A DNA stretch of 42,744 bases from Marinobacterium lacunae (GCF_000705555.1 NZ_JMQN01000023.1:1-42744), one strand, 5' to 3'; numbered from the stretch's first letter, positions 1 to 8,205 are shown. Numbers and translations: made by a program. Notes: generated from the letters alone by a model not told the origin.

Positions 1-97
1 TGTACAGGTTGTAGGCGGAGGCTGGTGCAGACAGGGCTGCAGTGGCAGCTGCCACCAGCAGGTATCCAGATGTGCGACGGAAAATCTGATTCTTCAT
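1..97 (-). CDS. Exported protein, N-terminus only (cut by window edge)
   Basis: The minus strand reads an ATG at 97 and 32 codons to the edge. The product starts with a typical Sec signal peptide: positive residues (K2, R7, R8), a hydrophobic Ala/Leu core, and an APASA-like signal peptidase I site at about residue 28, followed by YNLY. A purine-rich GAGGAA stretch lies upstream. The mature part is too short to name; the start would suit an outer-membrane porin, but this is a guess. Its upstream region carries a three-box array that also occurs before qhpA (see 184-247), so it may share a regulator with the amine dehydrogenase operon. Confidence 0.7.
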   Translation of the reverse strand, partial: MKNQIFRRTSGYLLVAAATAALSAPASAYNLY

Positions 98-124
98 TAG
101 CGTCATTCCTCGGGAGTATGTCCA

Positions 125-141
125 GATGCCGCCCCGGCATC
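125..141 (-). other. Hairpin in leader of the exported-protein gene
   Basis: GATGCCG (125-131) and CGGCATC (135-141) form a perfect 7-bp inverted repeat with a 3-base loop. It sits about 30 bases before the ATG at 97, in the likely 5' leader. It may stabilise the transcript; function is unknown. Confidence 0.4.
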
Positions 142-183
142 CTTATCTACGCGGAAAAAGTTCTGTGACGCTTGAAGACTAAA

Positions 184-247
184 GCCCGGCTGTAAACCAG
201 TTATGCGGTTGTTGCTCGAAGTTGTGGAGTTTTGTAACCAGTTGTAA
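184..247 (-). promoter_or_regulatory. Three-box TTACA array upstream of exported-protein gene
   Basis: On the + strand GCCCGGCTGTAAA (184-196) is followed by TGTAACCAGTTGTAA (233-247), so TGTAA cores start at 191, 233 and 243. The same arrangement, with core starts 42 and 10 bases apart, occurs at 17076-17139 upstream of qhpA, with 11/13 and 11/15 identical bases in the two blocks. The nearest core is 94 bases from the start codon here and 105 there. The 10- and 42-base phasing (about one and four helical turns) suits an OmpR-type activator. Binding by the response regulator at 17224 is inferred. Confidence 0.5.
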
Positions 248-260
248 ATGTCACGACAGC

Positions 261-301
261 CCCTGTGCTTTGAGCCGGCGGTACAGGGTCAAAGCACAGG
301 G
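261..301 (-). terminator. Long perfect inverted repeat, possible terminator
   Basis: CCCTGTGCTTTGA (261-273) and TCAAAGCACAGGG (289-301) are perfect 13-bp arms around a 15-base loop. It lies where the leftward operon ends and the exported-protein promoter begins, and it overlaps the stop codon of the small frame at 289-462. No T-run follows, so it may be a Rho-dependent or RNA-stabilising hairpin rather than a classical terminator. Confidence 0.4.
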
Positions 302-462
302 TAACTCTCGATGATGACCTGCCGATCCATACCGGCTTCGAAACGATGCGGCATCGAGGTGCTGGCCAGAGGCTCATCCCGCCCGAGGGCTGCTTCCAGC
401 GCGAAGTCGGCGCACAGCTGCGCGCGATTGTTGACGCAGCCTTTCGCCCTTTTCAGAAGCAC
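289..462 (-). pseudogene. Small open frame with coding-like bias, possible gene fragment
   Basis: Directly after the TAA of the SnoaL-like gene, and in the same frame, an open stretch of 58 codons runs to a TGA at 289-291, with a possible GTG start at 460-462. Codon use (GC-rich third positions; NNRAQLCADF and MPHRFEAGMDRQ segments) resembles real genes here, but there is no clear ribosome site and I do not recognise the family. It may be the surviving C-terminus of a lost gene, or a small independent gene. Confidence 0.3.
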
Positions 463-465
463 CCA

Positions 466-855
466 TTACTTGACGCTGGTGGACTGAAAATTCAGCAGCG
501 CCCAGTTACCGCGCTCCTGGCGGTGCCACACTTCGGTGATCGCGGACACCGGCGATGTCGGTTCCTCCTGCCCCTCACGCTGTAACTTCATCCTCAGGAT
601 GCCGGTCAGGATCGCCACCTCGCCCATCACGCTGATCTGGCGGTCCGAGACCTCAACCTTGAGGAAACGCACAGACTGCAAGAAATCGAGATAGCTGTCC
701 CGGTTATCGATCCGGCCCGGCGCATGGATATAGTGCAGATTCGGTGACAGCAACGGCTCCATCGCCGCCCGATCGCCCGCGACCAGCGCGCTCGCACGCG
801 CCAGATGGGCTCCATACACAGCCGCTTCGGCACTGTGCAGCGCTTTTTCACTCAT
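466..855 (-). CDS. SnoaL-like / NTF2-fold protein
   Basis: This 129-residue protein has the length and layout of the NTF2-like superfamily (SnoaL/DUF4440): an N-terminal helix pair, a region around LLSPNLHYIHAPG, and a final ITEVWHRQERGNWALLNFQS strand pair of the type W-x-x-x-x-G-x-W. The family includes small isomerases, hydratases and non-catalytic binding proteins, so the exact role is unknown. The ATG at 855 is chosen over an adjacent in-frame TTG because AAGGAGG lies 5 bases upstream. It is the last gene of the leftward hydroxylase/extradiol operon, just after the TRAP permease, so it probably acts on an intermediate of that pathway. Confidence 0.75.
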   Translation of the reverse strand: MSEKALHSAEAAVYGAHLARASALVAGDRAAMEPLLSPNLHYIHAPGRIDNRDSYLDFLQSVRFLKVEVSDRQISVMGEVAILTGILRMKLQREGQEEPTSPVSAITEVWHRQERGNWALLNFQSTSVK

Positions 856-886
856 CAAAACCTCCTTCGGTAGTGCTCAGCACAGA

Positions 887-2167
887 TCACATCAACCCAA
901 ACATTGCAGGTAGCCAAAGCGACAGCGCCGGAACCACGTTGATCAGCGCCATACACAGGAACATCATCAGCAGGAAGGGCATCATCGACTTGAACAGCGC
1001 CGACATGGAGATCGGTGTGGTCGCCATCACCACGAAGAGTCCCGGCCCCAATGGTGGTGTGACCAGCCCGACCAGCGTTGCCAGGCTGATGACGACACCA
1101 AAGTGGATAGGATCGATCCCCATCGCCAGCGCCGCCGGCAATACGATCGGCACCATCACGATCAGGATGCTCATGCTCTCCAGGAACATCCCCAGTACGA
1201 TGATCAGCAGGTTGATCAGCAGCAGGAACACGATCGGTGAGTCGGTCACTCCGTTGATCAGTGCTACCACCCGATCGGGCACCTCTTCAAACGAGAGCGC
1301 CCAACCGAACATGGTGGCCGAAGCGATCAAGCCGGTGATCATCGCGGCATTGAGTGCAACCCGAAACAGCACGTCCGGCAGTTCGGACCAGCGCAGCGAT
1401 CGGTAGACCAACGTGCCGATCAGCAGCGCCAGCAGAGAGCCGATCGCACCCGCCTCGGTGGGTGTCATTACCCCCGCCGCGATGCCGGTGATAATGATCA
1501 GCGGAATACTCAACGGCACGATATCCTTGAGGAACTCCGCCAGCGTGACTTTAGGTGCATCCGCCTGTCCCTCACGCGGGAACCCGCAGAACAGACCGAT
1601 CAGAAAGATGATAATCGCGAATCCGATGGTGATCAGAATCCCCGGTACCACTCCGGCCATGAACAGCGCGCCCACCGGCTGAAAAGCGATGACACCGTAG
1701 ATGATCATCACCATCGACGGTGGGATGATCGGCCCGAGCAGTCCGCCGGAGACCGTCACCGCCGAGGCGAAGTCGCGCTTGAAACCCTTCTTTTCCATCG
1801 CCGGGATCATCACCCGACTCATGACCGCGATCTGGGCCAGCGCGGAGCCGAGGATCGAGCTGGTGATCGCATTGGTCAGCAGGTTCACATAGGCGAGACC
1901 ACCGTGCAGTCTACCGACCAGCATCGACGCGAGTGCGATCAACCGGTCGGTCAAGCCGCCCCGATTCATCAGCTCCCCCACCATCATGAACAGGGGGATC
2001 GCCAGTAACCCGCTCTTCTCAAGCGAGCCATAGAGTTGCAGCGGCAGGCTGCCCATCAGCATACTGAGATCGCTTTGCTGCAGAAATACCAGAGTACCGA
2101 CGAGCAGGGTGATCAGGATCGGCAATCCCATGAACAGGGAGATGAAGAATACCGCCAAGGTAATCAT
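887..2167 (-). CDS. TRAP transporter large permease (DctM)
   Basis: The 426-residue product is a normal-length DctM subunit: a very hydrophobic protein with about 12 membrane segments and recognisable family segments GGLLGPIIPPSMVMIIYG, PTEAGAIG and VTPPLGPGLF. With DctQ it forms the inner-membrane channel that imports organic acids using a sodium gradient and the periplasmic receptor. The start is the ATG at 2167, preceded by GGGGGAGG, overlapping the dctQ stop by four bases (ATGA), which shows translational coupling. Upstream in-frame codons belong to dctQ. The neighbouring hydroxylase and dioxygenase suggest an aromatic acid as cargo; this is inference. Confidence 0.92.
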   Translation of the reverse strand: MITLAVFFISLFMGLPILITLLVGTLVFLQQSDLSMLMGSLPLQLYGSLEKSGLLAIPLFMMVGELMNRGGLTDRLIALASMLVGRLHGGLAYVNLLTNAITSSILGSALAQIAVMSRVMIPAMEKKGFKRDFASAVTVSGGLLGPIIPPSMVMIIYGVIAFQPVGALFMAGVVPGILITIGFAIIIFLIGLFCGFPREGQADAPKVTLAEFLKDIVPLSIPLIIITGIAAGVMTPTEAGAIGSLLALLIGTLVYRSLRWSELPDVLFRVALNAAMITGLIASATMFGWALSFEEVPDRVVALINGVTDSPIVFLLLINLLIIVLGMFLESMSILIVMVPIVLPAALAMGIDPIHFGVVISLATLVGLVTPPLGPGLFVVMATTPISMSALFKSMMPFLLMMFLCMALINVVPALSLWLPAMFGLM

Positions 2168-2664
2168 ACGCCCTCCCCCAACACCAGGTTGCGCAGCGAT
2201 TCGAACCAGTTGACGAGCTGATGAAAACTCATCGCCATCAGCGCGATCAGCAGTACGCTGTAGTTGTACCAACGGGGTAACTGGGTGGTCGGTGACAACT
2301 CACTCTGCACCAGCGGATCAGACACCCATTGATAGGTAAGCCAAGCGAAAAGGACCAGGCTTGCCAGCGCCACCAGCTGGAACAGGCAGCTCGCCAGTCG
2401 GCGCAGCGGCTTTGCCAGCATCAGATAGATGAAATCGATCGCGACCAGTTGCTGCCGGTAGATCAGGTAACTGACGCCCAGAAAGCTCATAGCCACCAGG
2501 ATCTGCACCGCAACCTCCTCAGCCCAGAACAGCGGCGAGTCGAAGAGATAGCGCAGTACCACCTGGACGATCAGCAGTAGCCCCAACGATGCGGAGAGGG
2601 CGACAAGGGTCCACTTTTCTATTTGGGCGAGCCCGCGGTTCACCCAGCTTATTATGGTCAGCAT
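2164..2664 (-). CDS. TRAP transporter small permease (DctQ)
   Basis: This 166-residue protein has four hydrophobic segments (roughly residues 18-40, 50-68, 90-112 and 130-152) and the family-like stretch RYLFDSPLFWAEEVA after the first helix. It is the small membrane subunit of a TRAP transporter and pairs with the DctM encoded directly downstream. The gene follows the receptor gene by about 57 bases, which hold a hairpin, and overlaps dctM. Identification rests on membrane layout, size and position between dctP and dctM. Confidence 0.88.
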   Translation of the reverse strand: MLTIISWVNRGLAQIEKWTLVALSASLGLLLIVQVVLRYLFDSPLFWAEEVAVQILVAMSFLGVSYLIYRQQLVAIDFIYLMLAKPLRRLASCLFQLVALASLVLFAWLTYQWVSDPLVQSELSPTTQLPRWYNYSVLLIALMAMSFHQLVNWFESLRNLVLGEGV

Positions 2665-2677
2665 AGAGAGTCTCCGA

Positions 2678-2710
2678 ACCCGCCGGGCAGACAGGCTGCA
2701 TCCGACGGGT
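2678..2710 (-). other. Intercistronic hairpin between dctP and dctQ
   Basis: Outer arms ACCCG (2678-2682) and CGGGT (2706-2710) enclose an inner GCAG/CTGC stem (2687-2690, 2696-2699). Hairpins here often leave more mRNA for the periplasmic receptor than for the permease; that role is inferred. Confidence 0.35.
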
Positions 2711-2721
2711 AGCGCTTGAGC

Positions 2722-3714
2722 TTATTGTTGTTGCGCCCGTACCTGATTGTAGAAATCGGCAATCAGCTTATCGTTCTCGATGTAACGGTCGCGGATACTC
2801 TTCGCCTCCTGCGCATAATCAGCCGCATCAATGCGGATGATGTTGACCTTCGCATCCTTCAGCGTCTGTAGATTGGCCTGCTCCACCTTCGCCTGCTCTT
2901 CGATACCCCACTGCTCGGCATCGGCGAACACCTCGCGAATCAGGGCCTGATCCTCTGCACTCTGCTTATCCCACCACTTTTTCGACACCAGCATGATGCC
3001 GGGGAAGGTCATATGGTTGGTCAGGGTCAGGTTGGGCGCCTGCTGGTAAAGCTTCAGCGCCACCACCAGATCCAGGTCCACATCGACGATATCAAGCAGA
3101 TTGGTGGTCAACGCAGGCGCTATCTCCGGCAACGGCAGTGCAGTGGGTGCAGAGTTGTTGCTCAGCCACCATTCGTTGAAGATCGGTGCCGGGAAAGCGC
3201 GCACCTTCTTGTTCGTGATATCCATAAGGCTGTTGACCGGCTCCACCGAGATCAGGTGGCGCATGCCGGCAATGACGTAACCCAGGCCGACCATCCCCTG
3301 CGCGTCCATCTTGTCGAGCATCGCCTTGGCCGCCGGCAGCTGAGTTGCCTTGCCTGCACCCTCGACGCCGTTGAACAGCCCCGGCAGGAACCAGCCGTTC
3401 AGGGAGGATTCCCGGTTGGTCATGAATCCTGCGGGAATCACGGCAAAGTTCAGGGCGCCAGCCTGCAGCATCTGGGCGTTCTCCGGATCGCGACCCAGCT
3501 TGCCGAACGGGAACACCTTGATCTCCAGCCGACCGTCGCTTTTCGCTTTCAGCTCCTCGGCAAACTTCTCCGATACCTTGCTGAAGATATGCCCCGGCGG
3601 TACCGGGGTACTCAACCGCAGGCTTGCAGCCGATGCGGAATTAAGGGTCAACGCCATTGCGGCAAGCGCCGCTGTGATGATCGTTTTCAGCCTTCTGTTG
3701 GTTACCCATTTCAT
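2722..3714 (-). CDS. TRAP transporter substrate-binding protein (DctP)
   Basis: The 330-residue product starts with a signal peptide ending at about SASA and continues as a DctP-type solute receptor: LRLSTPVPPGHIFSKVSEKF at the mature N-terminus, a GRLEIKVFPFGKLG segment, and MTNKKVRAFPAP-like sequence (DITNKKVRAFPAP) in the ligand region. It would bind an organic acid in the periplasm and pass it to the DctQM permease encoded next. The ATG at 3714 is preferred over an in-frame GTG nine bases upstream because GAGGTG lies seven bases before it. It follows the hydroxylase gene by 48 bases. A substituted phenylpropionate or a similar aromatic acid is a plausible ligand, by context only. Confidence 0.9.
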   Translation of the reverse strand: MKWVTNRRLKTIITAALAAMALTLNSASAASLRLSTPVPPGHIFSKVSEKFAEELKAKSDGRLEIKVFPFGKLGRDPENAQMLQAGALNFAVIPAGFMTNRESSLNGWFLPGLFNGVEGAGKATQLPAAKAMLDKMDAQGMVGLGYVIAGMRHLISVEPVNSLMDITNKKVRAFPAPIFNEWWLSNNSAPTALPLPEIAPALTTNLLDIVDVDLDLVVALKLYQQAPNLTLTNHMTFPGIMLVSKKWWDKQSAEDQALIREVFADAEQWGIEEQAKVEQANLQTLKDAKVNIIRIDAADYAQEAKSIRDRYIENDKLIADFYNQVRAQQQ

Positions 3715-3762
3715 GACTATCACCTCTAATATTTATTATTGGTTCGGGTTGGTTTTCGATCC

Positions 3763-5430
3763 TCAGGCAGCCGACTGGGTCGCGCCGCCCCTCCTCTCTC
3801 CACGCTCCACTTCACGGAGCATCTGTTTCAGCTCGGGTATCACCGTCGCGGCGTTTTCTTCCGTTATCACCGCCATCACGTAACGGTCGGGACGCACCAG
3901 GAACAGCGCATTTTCGACACCGTCGAAAATCCACTCCCTAGCCTTGCCGAAGGCATCTCGGAACACCCGTACGTCACCGTCCGGCACCGGGTTGTATTGC
4001 TGGGGCGTGATGCAGACCCGCTGGATATGGGAGGGCAGCTGCTGCTCCCACCCCTTCAACGGTGAAAAAGCCTCCTTGACCGAGGTGCCGTAACCCAGAA
4101 GCAGGAATCCCGGCGCGCAGCAACCGTCCAGCTTGGCCACATGACGCTGCGGATCCTCCAGTGCGGGCTGAGCGATCATGCGGCCCGAACGTGTTTTCTT
4201 GGCACTCAGACCGTCGGACAGGAACCAGCCGGAGGTGAAGCGGGGCTTGGGCTTGTAGCGCATCTGGGTGACATAATCGCGGGCTGGCGGATAGAGACTC
4301 AGCAGGCGCATCCCCGCCTGCATCAGCCGGGCCTGGAACATGGTCGGCGGCATCATGAAGCGGCCCAGAATCGCCGCCATCTCGATCAGTTGCCAGGCGT
4401 GAGGCTTGCGCTCATCCTCGTAGGAGTCGAGGATGGTGGCCGGCAGTTGGCCGTGCACCACATGCGCCAGTTTCCACCCCAGGTTGGACGCATCACGGAT
4501 ACCGCTGTTCATCCCCTGTCCGGCAAATGGCGGGGTCAAATGGGCGGCGTCCCCCACCAGGAAGATGCGTCCCTCGCGCCAGCGCACCGCTTCCCTGGCA
4601 TGAAAGTGATACACCTGCTTGCGCACGATTTCGGCATCGCGGTCGGGTCCGTGATCGGCCATCAAGCGGCGCACGAACGCCTCCTCGACCACCTCTTCCT
4701 CGGTCTCGCCGGGCAGCATCATAAATTCAAAGCGGCGTGTCCCATCCGGCCCCGGCAGATTGATACCGGGACGTCGCGGGTCGCAGTAAACCCGCGTCTG
4801 GCGGAAGTTGTCACGGGTGCCCTTCAGGTCGATGATCAGCCACTTCTGTTCGTAGGTGAGACCCTCCAGCGGGATGTCGAGCGTGGTTCGGAAGTAGCTT
4901 TTGCCACCATCGGATGCGGCGACGTAGTCCGCCATCAGTTCGTAGCGGTTGCCTTCGTTATCCTCAACCTCCAGCAACACACCCTGCTCATCCTGACTGA
5001 AGTTGACCACCTCGTGTCCGAAGCGGGCATCAACACACTCAAAACGCTGCAGTCCCTGTTTGAGGGTGGCTTCCAGATCGGGCTGGATAAACGCATTGCG
5101 ACGCGCGAAGCCGTATTCACTGGCGGTGGGCTCGATGCGGGCGAAAGGCCTGCGCTTCACATCCAGATACACCGATCCATAGTCCAGCGCACACTGACCG
5201 ATAACTTCCTGATCAAGCCCGATCATCTGCATGGTACGCATCGATTCGTCATCGATGGACACCGCGCGCGGCAGTTGGACCGTGGTCAGGTTTTTTTCCA
5301 GTACGACCGTTTGGACACCGTAGGTACCCAGTAGATTGGCCAGTGTCAGTCCATTGGGGCCGGCACCAACCACCACGACCGGCACATGCTGCCGACCGCT
5401 CACAGATTTTTTTTCATTATTTGCGGACAT
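3763..5430 (-). CDS. MhpA-like FAD-dependent aromatic hydroxylase
   Basis: The 555-residue protein is a class A flavoprotein monooxygenase. It has the dinucleotide-binding motif VVVVGAGPNGLTLANLLG (about residues 18-35), a DG-type motif (AASDGGKSYFR) and the FAD ribityl motif GDAAHLTPPFAGQGMN near residue 293. Length and motifs fit the 3-(3-hydroxyphenyl)propionate hydroxylase (MhpA) and resorcinol hydroxylase branch, which add a hydroxyl next to an existing phenol using NAD(P)H and O2 to make a catechol-type substrate. An extradiol-type dioxygenase gene lies just upstream in the operon, which agrees with that role. The true substrate is not determined; a hydroxylated phenylpropionate, phenylacetate or similar compound is possible. 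Confidence 0.85.
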   Translation of the reverse strand: MSANNEKKSVSGRQHVPVVVVGAGPNGLTLANLLGTYGVQTVVLEKNLTTVQLPRAVSIDDESMRTMQMIGLDQEVIGQCALDYGSVYLDVKRRPFARIEPTASEYGFARRNAFIQPDLEATLKQGLQRFECVDARFGHEVVNFSQDEQGVLLEVEDNEGNRYELMADYVAASDGGKSYFRTTLDIPLEGLTYEQKWLIIDLKGTRDNFRQTRVYCDPRRPGINLPGPDGTRRFEFMMLPGETEEEVVEEAFVRRLMADHGPDRDAEIVRKQVYHFHAREAVRWREGRIFLVGDAAHLTPPFAGQGMNSGIRDASNLGWKLAHVVHGQLPATILDSYEDERKPHAWQLIEMAAILGRFMMPPTMFQARLMQAGMRLLSLYPPARDYVTQMRYKPKPRFTSGWFLSDGLSAKKTRSGRMIAQPALEDPQRHVAKLDGCCAPGFLLLGYGTSVKEAFSPLKGWEQQLPSHIQRVCITPQQYNPVPDGDVRVFRDAFGKAREWIFDGVENALFLVRPDRYVMAVITEENAATVIPELKQMLREVERGERRGGATQSAA

Positions 5431-5494
5431 AAATCCCCCGGATTAATCCATCGACTGAGCCAGACACCCAGAAAAAAGCGTGCAGAATCCCCTA

Positions 5495-5506
5495 CCGACA
5501 GGTCGG
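5495..5506. promoter_or_regulatory. Palindrome in the gap between dioxygenase and hydroxylase genes
   Basis: CCGAC-AG-GTCGG is a perfect hyphenated palindrome in a 131-base gap, unusually long for this operon. It could be an operator, for example for the IclR protein encoded in the operon, or a small RNA hairpin. Nothing else is evident in the gap. Confidence 0.25.
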
Positions 5507-5561
5507 CATTTTTCGTTTTCCGGTTGCTTTATTCGGGGTGCGGCGTCAGGTATGAGGCCGT

Positions 5562-6380
5562 TTAACTGCGCAGGAAGGCCTGCCCCCAGTAGTTAAGGGT
5601 CTTCGGCGTGTGGAGCCAATCGGCGGCGGGCCGACCCTCCATCACCTCCAGCTCAGCGGAGATTTCAACCCAGTTTCCGTCCGGGTCGTGGATCATGAAG
5701 AACAGGTTGTTACCGGGACCGTGACGACCAGGTCCCCATTTCAGTTCGATATCCAGCGTGGAGAGGTGGTCGGCCCAATCGCGGATCAGGTTCCAGTCAC
5801 CCGCTTCGTAGCAGTGGTGATCGAACCAGCGGCTCGGCGCCTTGAACACTGCGAGTACATGGTGCTCCTCATCGCTGCGCAGGAAACAGGCGCGCAGCTC
5901 GCCTTCCTCATCCAACACGTTATCGCTGACACTGAGACCGATCACATCACGGTAAAACTCAATCAGTGAATCGACTTCGGTGGTGGCCAGCGCCATATGT
6001 TGCAGACGTGCACGATAGGGCATATCCCCCAGGTCGGATTTTTCCGACACACCGTAGATACTGCGGTTACCGTCCGGATCGGTCACCGCAAACACTTCAC
6101 CATCGAGATAGGGGTTAGCGCAGGGCTCCAGTGTCACACCCTTGCTTTCCAGCCGCGCACGCAGGGAGGCCAGCGCCTCCGCCGACATGCCATAGGCAAA
6201 ATGCTTGAGCTCTTTCGCATCGCCTTCGCTGATCAGCAGCTTGCGTCCGGGCCCTGTCACCATCCAACCGGCATCGGTGCGCTTGGCTTCGTTACGTAGC
6301 GCCGTTGCGTAAAATGTCGCCAGCGCCTCAGGGTTCGGCGACCCCAGTGCCAGATGATCAAGATGTGCGTCGATTGTCAT
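5562..6380 (-). CDS. VOC-fold extradiol-type dioxygenase
   Basis: This 272-residue protein has two vicinal-oxygen-chelate modules, as in type I extradiol dioxygenases. The first (residues 5-110) has the decayed form usual for these enzymes; the second (from 125) carries the probable iron ligands H128 (in LQHMAL), H188 (in FDHHCYE) and E239 (in GNWVEIS), plus H174 and H220 at the places of BphC active-site His residues. The Tyr expected four residues before the conserved Pro is Met229. It probably cleaves the catechol made by the MhpA-like hydroxylase, the next gene. Related VOC enzymes with other reactions cannot be excluded given the missing Tyr. Confidence 0.75.
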   Translation of the reverse strand: MTIDAHLDHLALGSPNPEALATFYATALRNEAKRTDAGWMVTGPGRKLLISEGDAKELKHFAYGMSAEALASLRARLESKGVTLEPCANPYLDGEVFAVTDPDGNRSIYGVSEKSDLGDMPYRARLQHMALATTEVDSLIEFYRDVIGLSVSDNVLDEEGELRACFLRSDEEHHVLAVFKAPSRWFDHHCYEAGDWNLIRDWADHLSTLDIELKWGPGRHGPGNNLFFMIHDPDGNWVEISAELEVMEGRPAADWLHTPKTLNYWGQAFLRS

Positions 6381-6448
6381 TTTTATTATCCTTCGTTCAG
6401 GGCTGGTGGCCTCTTGAGCCCAACACCCCTCGCGTTCAACTTATCGGC

Positions 6449-7255
6449 CTACCTGACGAGCCGTTCGTACTCCCGACTTATCCTGTAGGCCAGCCCAATA
6501 ATGCGTTCAGCCTCGGCTGCAATCCCGGTGTCGTCGTAATCCTCGATCGGTTGCACGCTGCTTAAACTGCCGATCACCTTCCCGTCGGGATTGAAGATCG
6601 GTGCGGCAAGACCGAATACACCCTCATCGACCTCAGCCTTGGTAACCGCATACCCTTTCTGCCGGATCACCCGCAGAGATTTCTTGAACTCGTCCCAGTT
6701 GGAACCAAGGTTCGCGCTCTTTATCTCTTCGCTGTAGTTCACGAAGATCTGCATCAACTGGCGATTGGGTAAAAACGCCAGGATCGCTTTCGAGGTCGCG
6801 CCCTTCAGCAAAGGCCGTGGAGTACCTCGGGAGTAACTGACCTGACGCCCCACCCCGCCAAACTGCTCAACGCAGATCACCTGATCCTTGAACAGACCGC
6901 AGATCAGCCAAGCCACGTTGACCGAGGCGCTGAGCTCCGGCTCGAGCAGCTTGGCCGCCCGCACCAGCGGGTCGGACAGGCGCAGCTGCCGATCCCACTG
7001 GATAATCCTTGCACCCAGGGTGTAACGTCCCTGCTCCACCTGAAACAGCAGCCCTGCATCGGCCAACTCCTTGGTGTAGCGATAGGCGGTAGAACGCGTA
7101 TACCCCATGGCATCGCATATCCCCTCCACCGACCAGACCGTCGCCTCCTCGGTAAATAGATCAAGGACCGACAACATCCGCTCCAGGCTACTGGGCTTAC
7201 TGTTGGTTTGAGTCGTACTGGAGCCGATTACATCCTGGGTGTTGGGTGAATTCAT
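6449..7255 (-). CDS. IclR-family transcriptional regulator
   Basis: The 268-residue protein has the IclR layout: a winged helix-turn-helix at residues 23-75 (SLERMLSVLDLF, then GYTRSTAYRYTKELADAGLL) and a C-terminal effector-binding GAF-like domain (GTPRPLLKGATSKAILAFLP, VDEGVFGLAAPIF). IclR proteins near aromatic catabolic genes usually sense the substrate or an intermediate and control the local operon. The gene is second in the operon, six bases after the FAH gene, so it likely regulates its own expression from the promoter at about 8.2 kb. The effector is unknown. Confidence 0.9.
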   Translation of the reverse strand: MNSPNTQDVIGSSTTQTNSKPSSLERMLSVLDLFTEEATVWSVEGICDAMGYTRSTAYRYTKELADAGLLFQVEQGRYTLGARIIQWDRQLRLSDPLVRAAKLLEPELSASVNVAWLICGLFKDQVICVEQFGGVGRQVSYSRGTPRPLLKGATSKAILAFLPNRQLMQIFVNYSEEIKSANLGSNWDEFKKSLRVIRQKGYAVTKAEVDEGVFGLAAPIFNPDGKVIGSLSSVQPIEDYDDTGIAAEAERIIGLAYRISREYERLVR

Positions 7256-7260
7256 GGTAC

Positions 7261-8118
7261 TCAGCGTTCTTCGTCGATAATGGTATTGCGTAGAATACCA
7301 ATACCCGAGATCTCGATCTCCACCACATCACCCGGTTTCATCCACACCGGTGGCTCGCGAAACGCGCCCACACCACCGGTGGTACCGCTCACGATCACAT
7401 CCCCCGGCGCCAGCTCGGTGAAGGTGCTGCAGTACTCGATCAAGGCACCTACATCGAAGATCATGTCGGAGGTATCGGTCTCCTGCATCACCTCACCGTT
7501 CAGGCGCGTTACCAGATGCAACACCTGGGGATCGGGAATCTCATCCTTGGTTACCAGAGAGGGACCGAACCCACCGGTTTGGGGGAAGTTCTTGCCCGGT
7601 ACAAACTGAATAGTGTGCTTCTGATAGTCGCGCACCGAGCCATCGTTGTAGCAGGAGTAGCCCGCAACGTAGTCGAGCGCGTTTTCACGCTTCACATGAC
7701 GCGCCGTCTTGCCGATCACGACGGCAAGCTCTCCCTCGAAATCCAGCTTGTGAGACACGAAAGGCCGAACGATAGGCTGATTGTGGCCCACCTGGCTGTC
7801 GGCAAAACGGGTAAACACCATGGGATGCACCGGCATATCGCGTCCGGTCTCTTTTACGTGGGTGGCGTAATTGATTCCGATACAGAGGATCTTGCCCGGA
7901 TCGGGGATAACCGGCAGCAGCTCAACCTGATCCAGGGGATAGGATTGGAGAGACTCAACGTCGACGGACGCTACTTTATCGAGCGCACCCGCGGCGATAA
8001 TCGAACGGAGCGACCCACCCAGCTCATCCAGATGGGGTGAGAGATCCGCGACCATCTCGCCGCTTAGAATCCCGACCGATACCTCACCATTTTTTCGCCG
8101 AAACGTGGCTAACTTCAT
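7261..8118 (-). CDS. Fumarylacetoacetate hydrolase (FAH) family protein
   Basis: The 285-residue protein has the FAH fold signature: GINYATHVKETG near residue 81, metal ligands in LDFEGELAVVIG (E128, E130) and at D159, and the C-terminal GDVIVSGTTGGVG segment. Family members are metal-dependent hydrolases, hydratases or decarboxylases acting on 2-oxo acids made by ring cleavage, such as acylpyruvates, maleylpyruvate or 2-hydroxypentadienoate. As first gene of an operon with an extradiol dioxygenase and hydroxylase, it probably processes the ring-cleavage product, replacing the MhpC-type hydrolase of the classical pathway. The ATG at 8118 follows a GGAGC ribosome site. Confidence 0.88.
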   Translation of the reverse strand: MKLATFRRKNGEVSVGILSGEMVADLSPHLDELGGSLRSIIAAGALDKVASVDVESLQSYPLDQVELLPVIPDPGKILCIGINYATHVKETGRDMPVHPMVFTRFADSQVGHNQPIVRPFVSHKLDFEGELAVVIGKTARHVKRENALDYVAGYSCYNDGSVRDYQKHTIQFVPGKNFPQTGGFGPSLVTKDEIPDPQVLHLVTRLNGEVMQETDTSDMIFDVGALIEYCSTFTELAPGDVIVSGTTGGVGAFREPPVWMKPGDVVEIEISGIGILRNTIIDEER

Positions 8119-8205
8119 TTTTATTGCTCCATTGGCGTTGGGTTCTCACCTGCGCAACAAGCCTACAACTACAGCTCTCGTGCACAGCGTCTCAGACTTT
8201 TAATG

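Noticed and set aside
4141-5334. 397-codon open frame opposite the MhpA-like gene
   Set aside because: Antisense shadow of a flavoprotein with clear FAD motifs; no ribosome site or family features.
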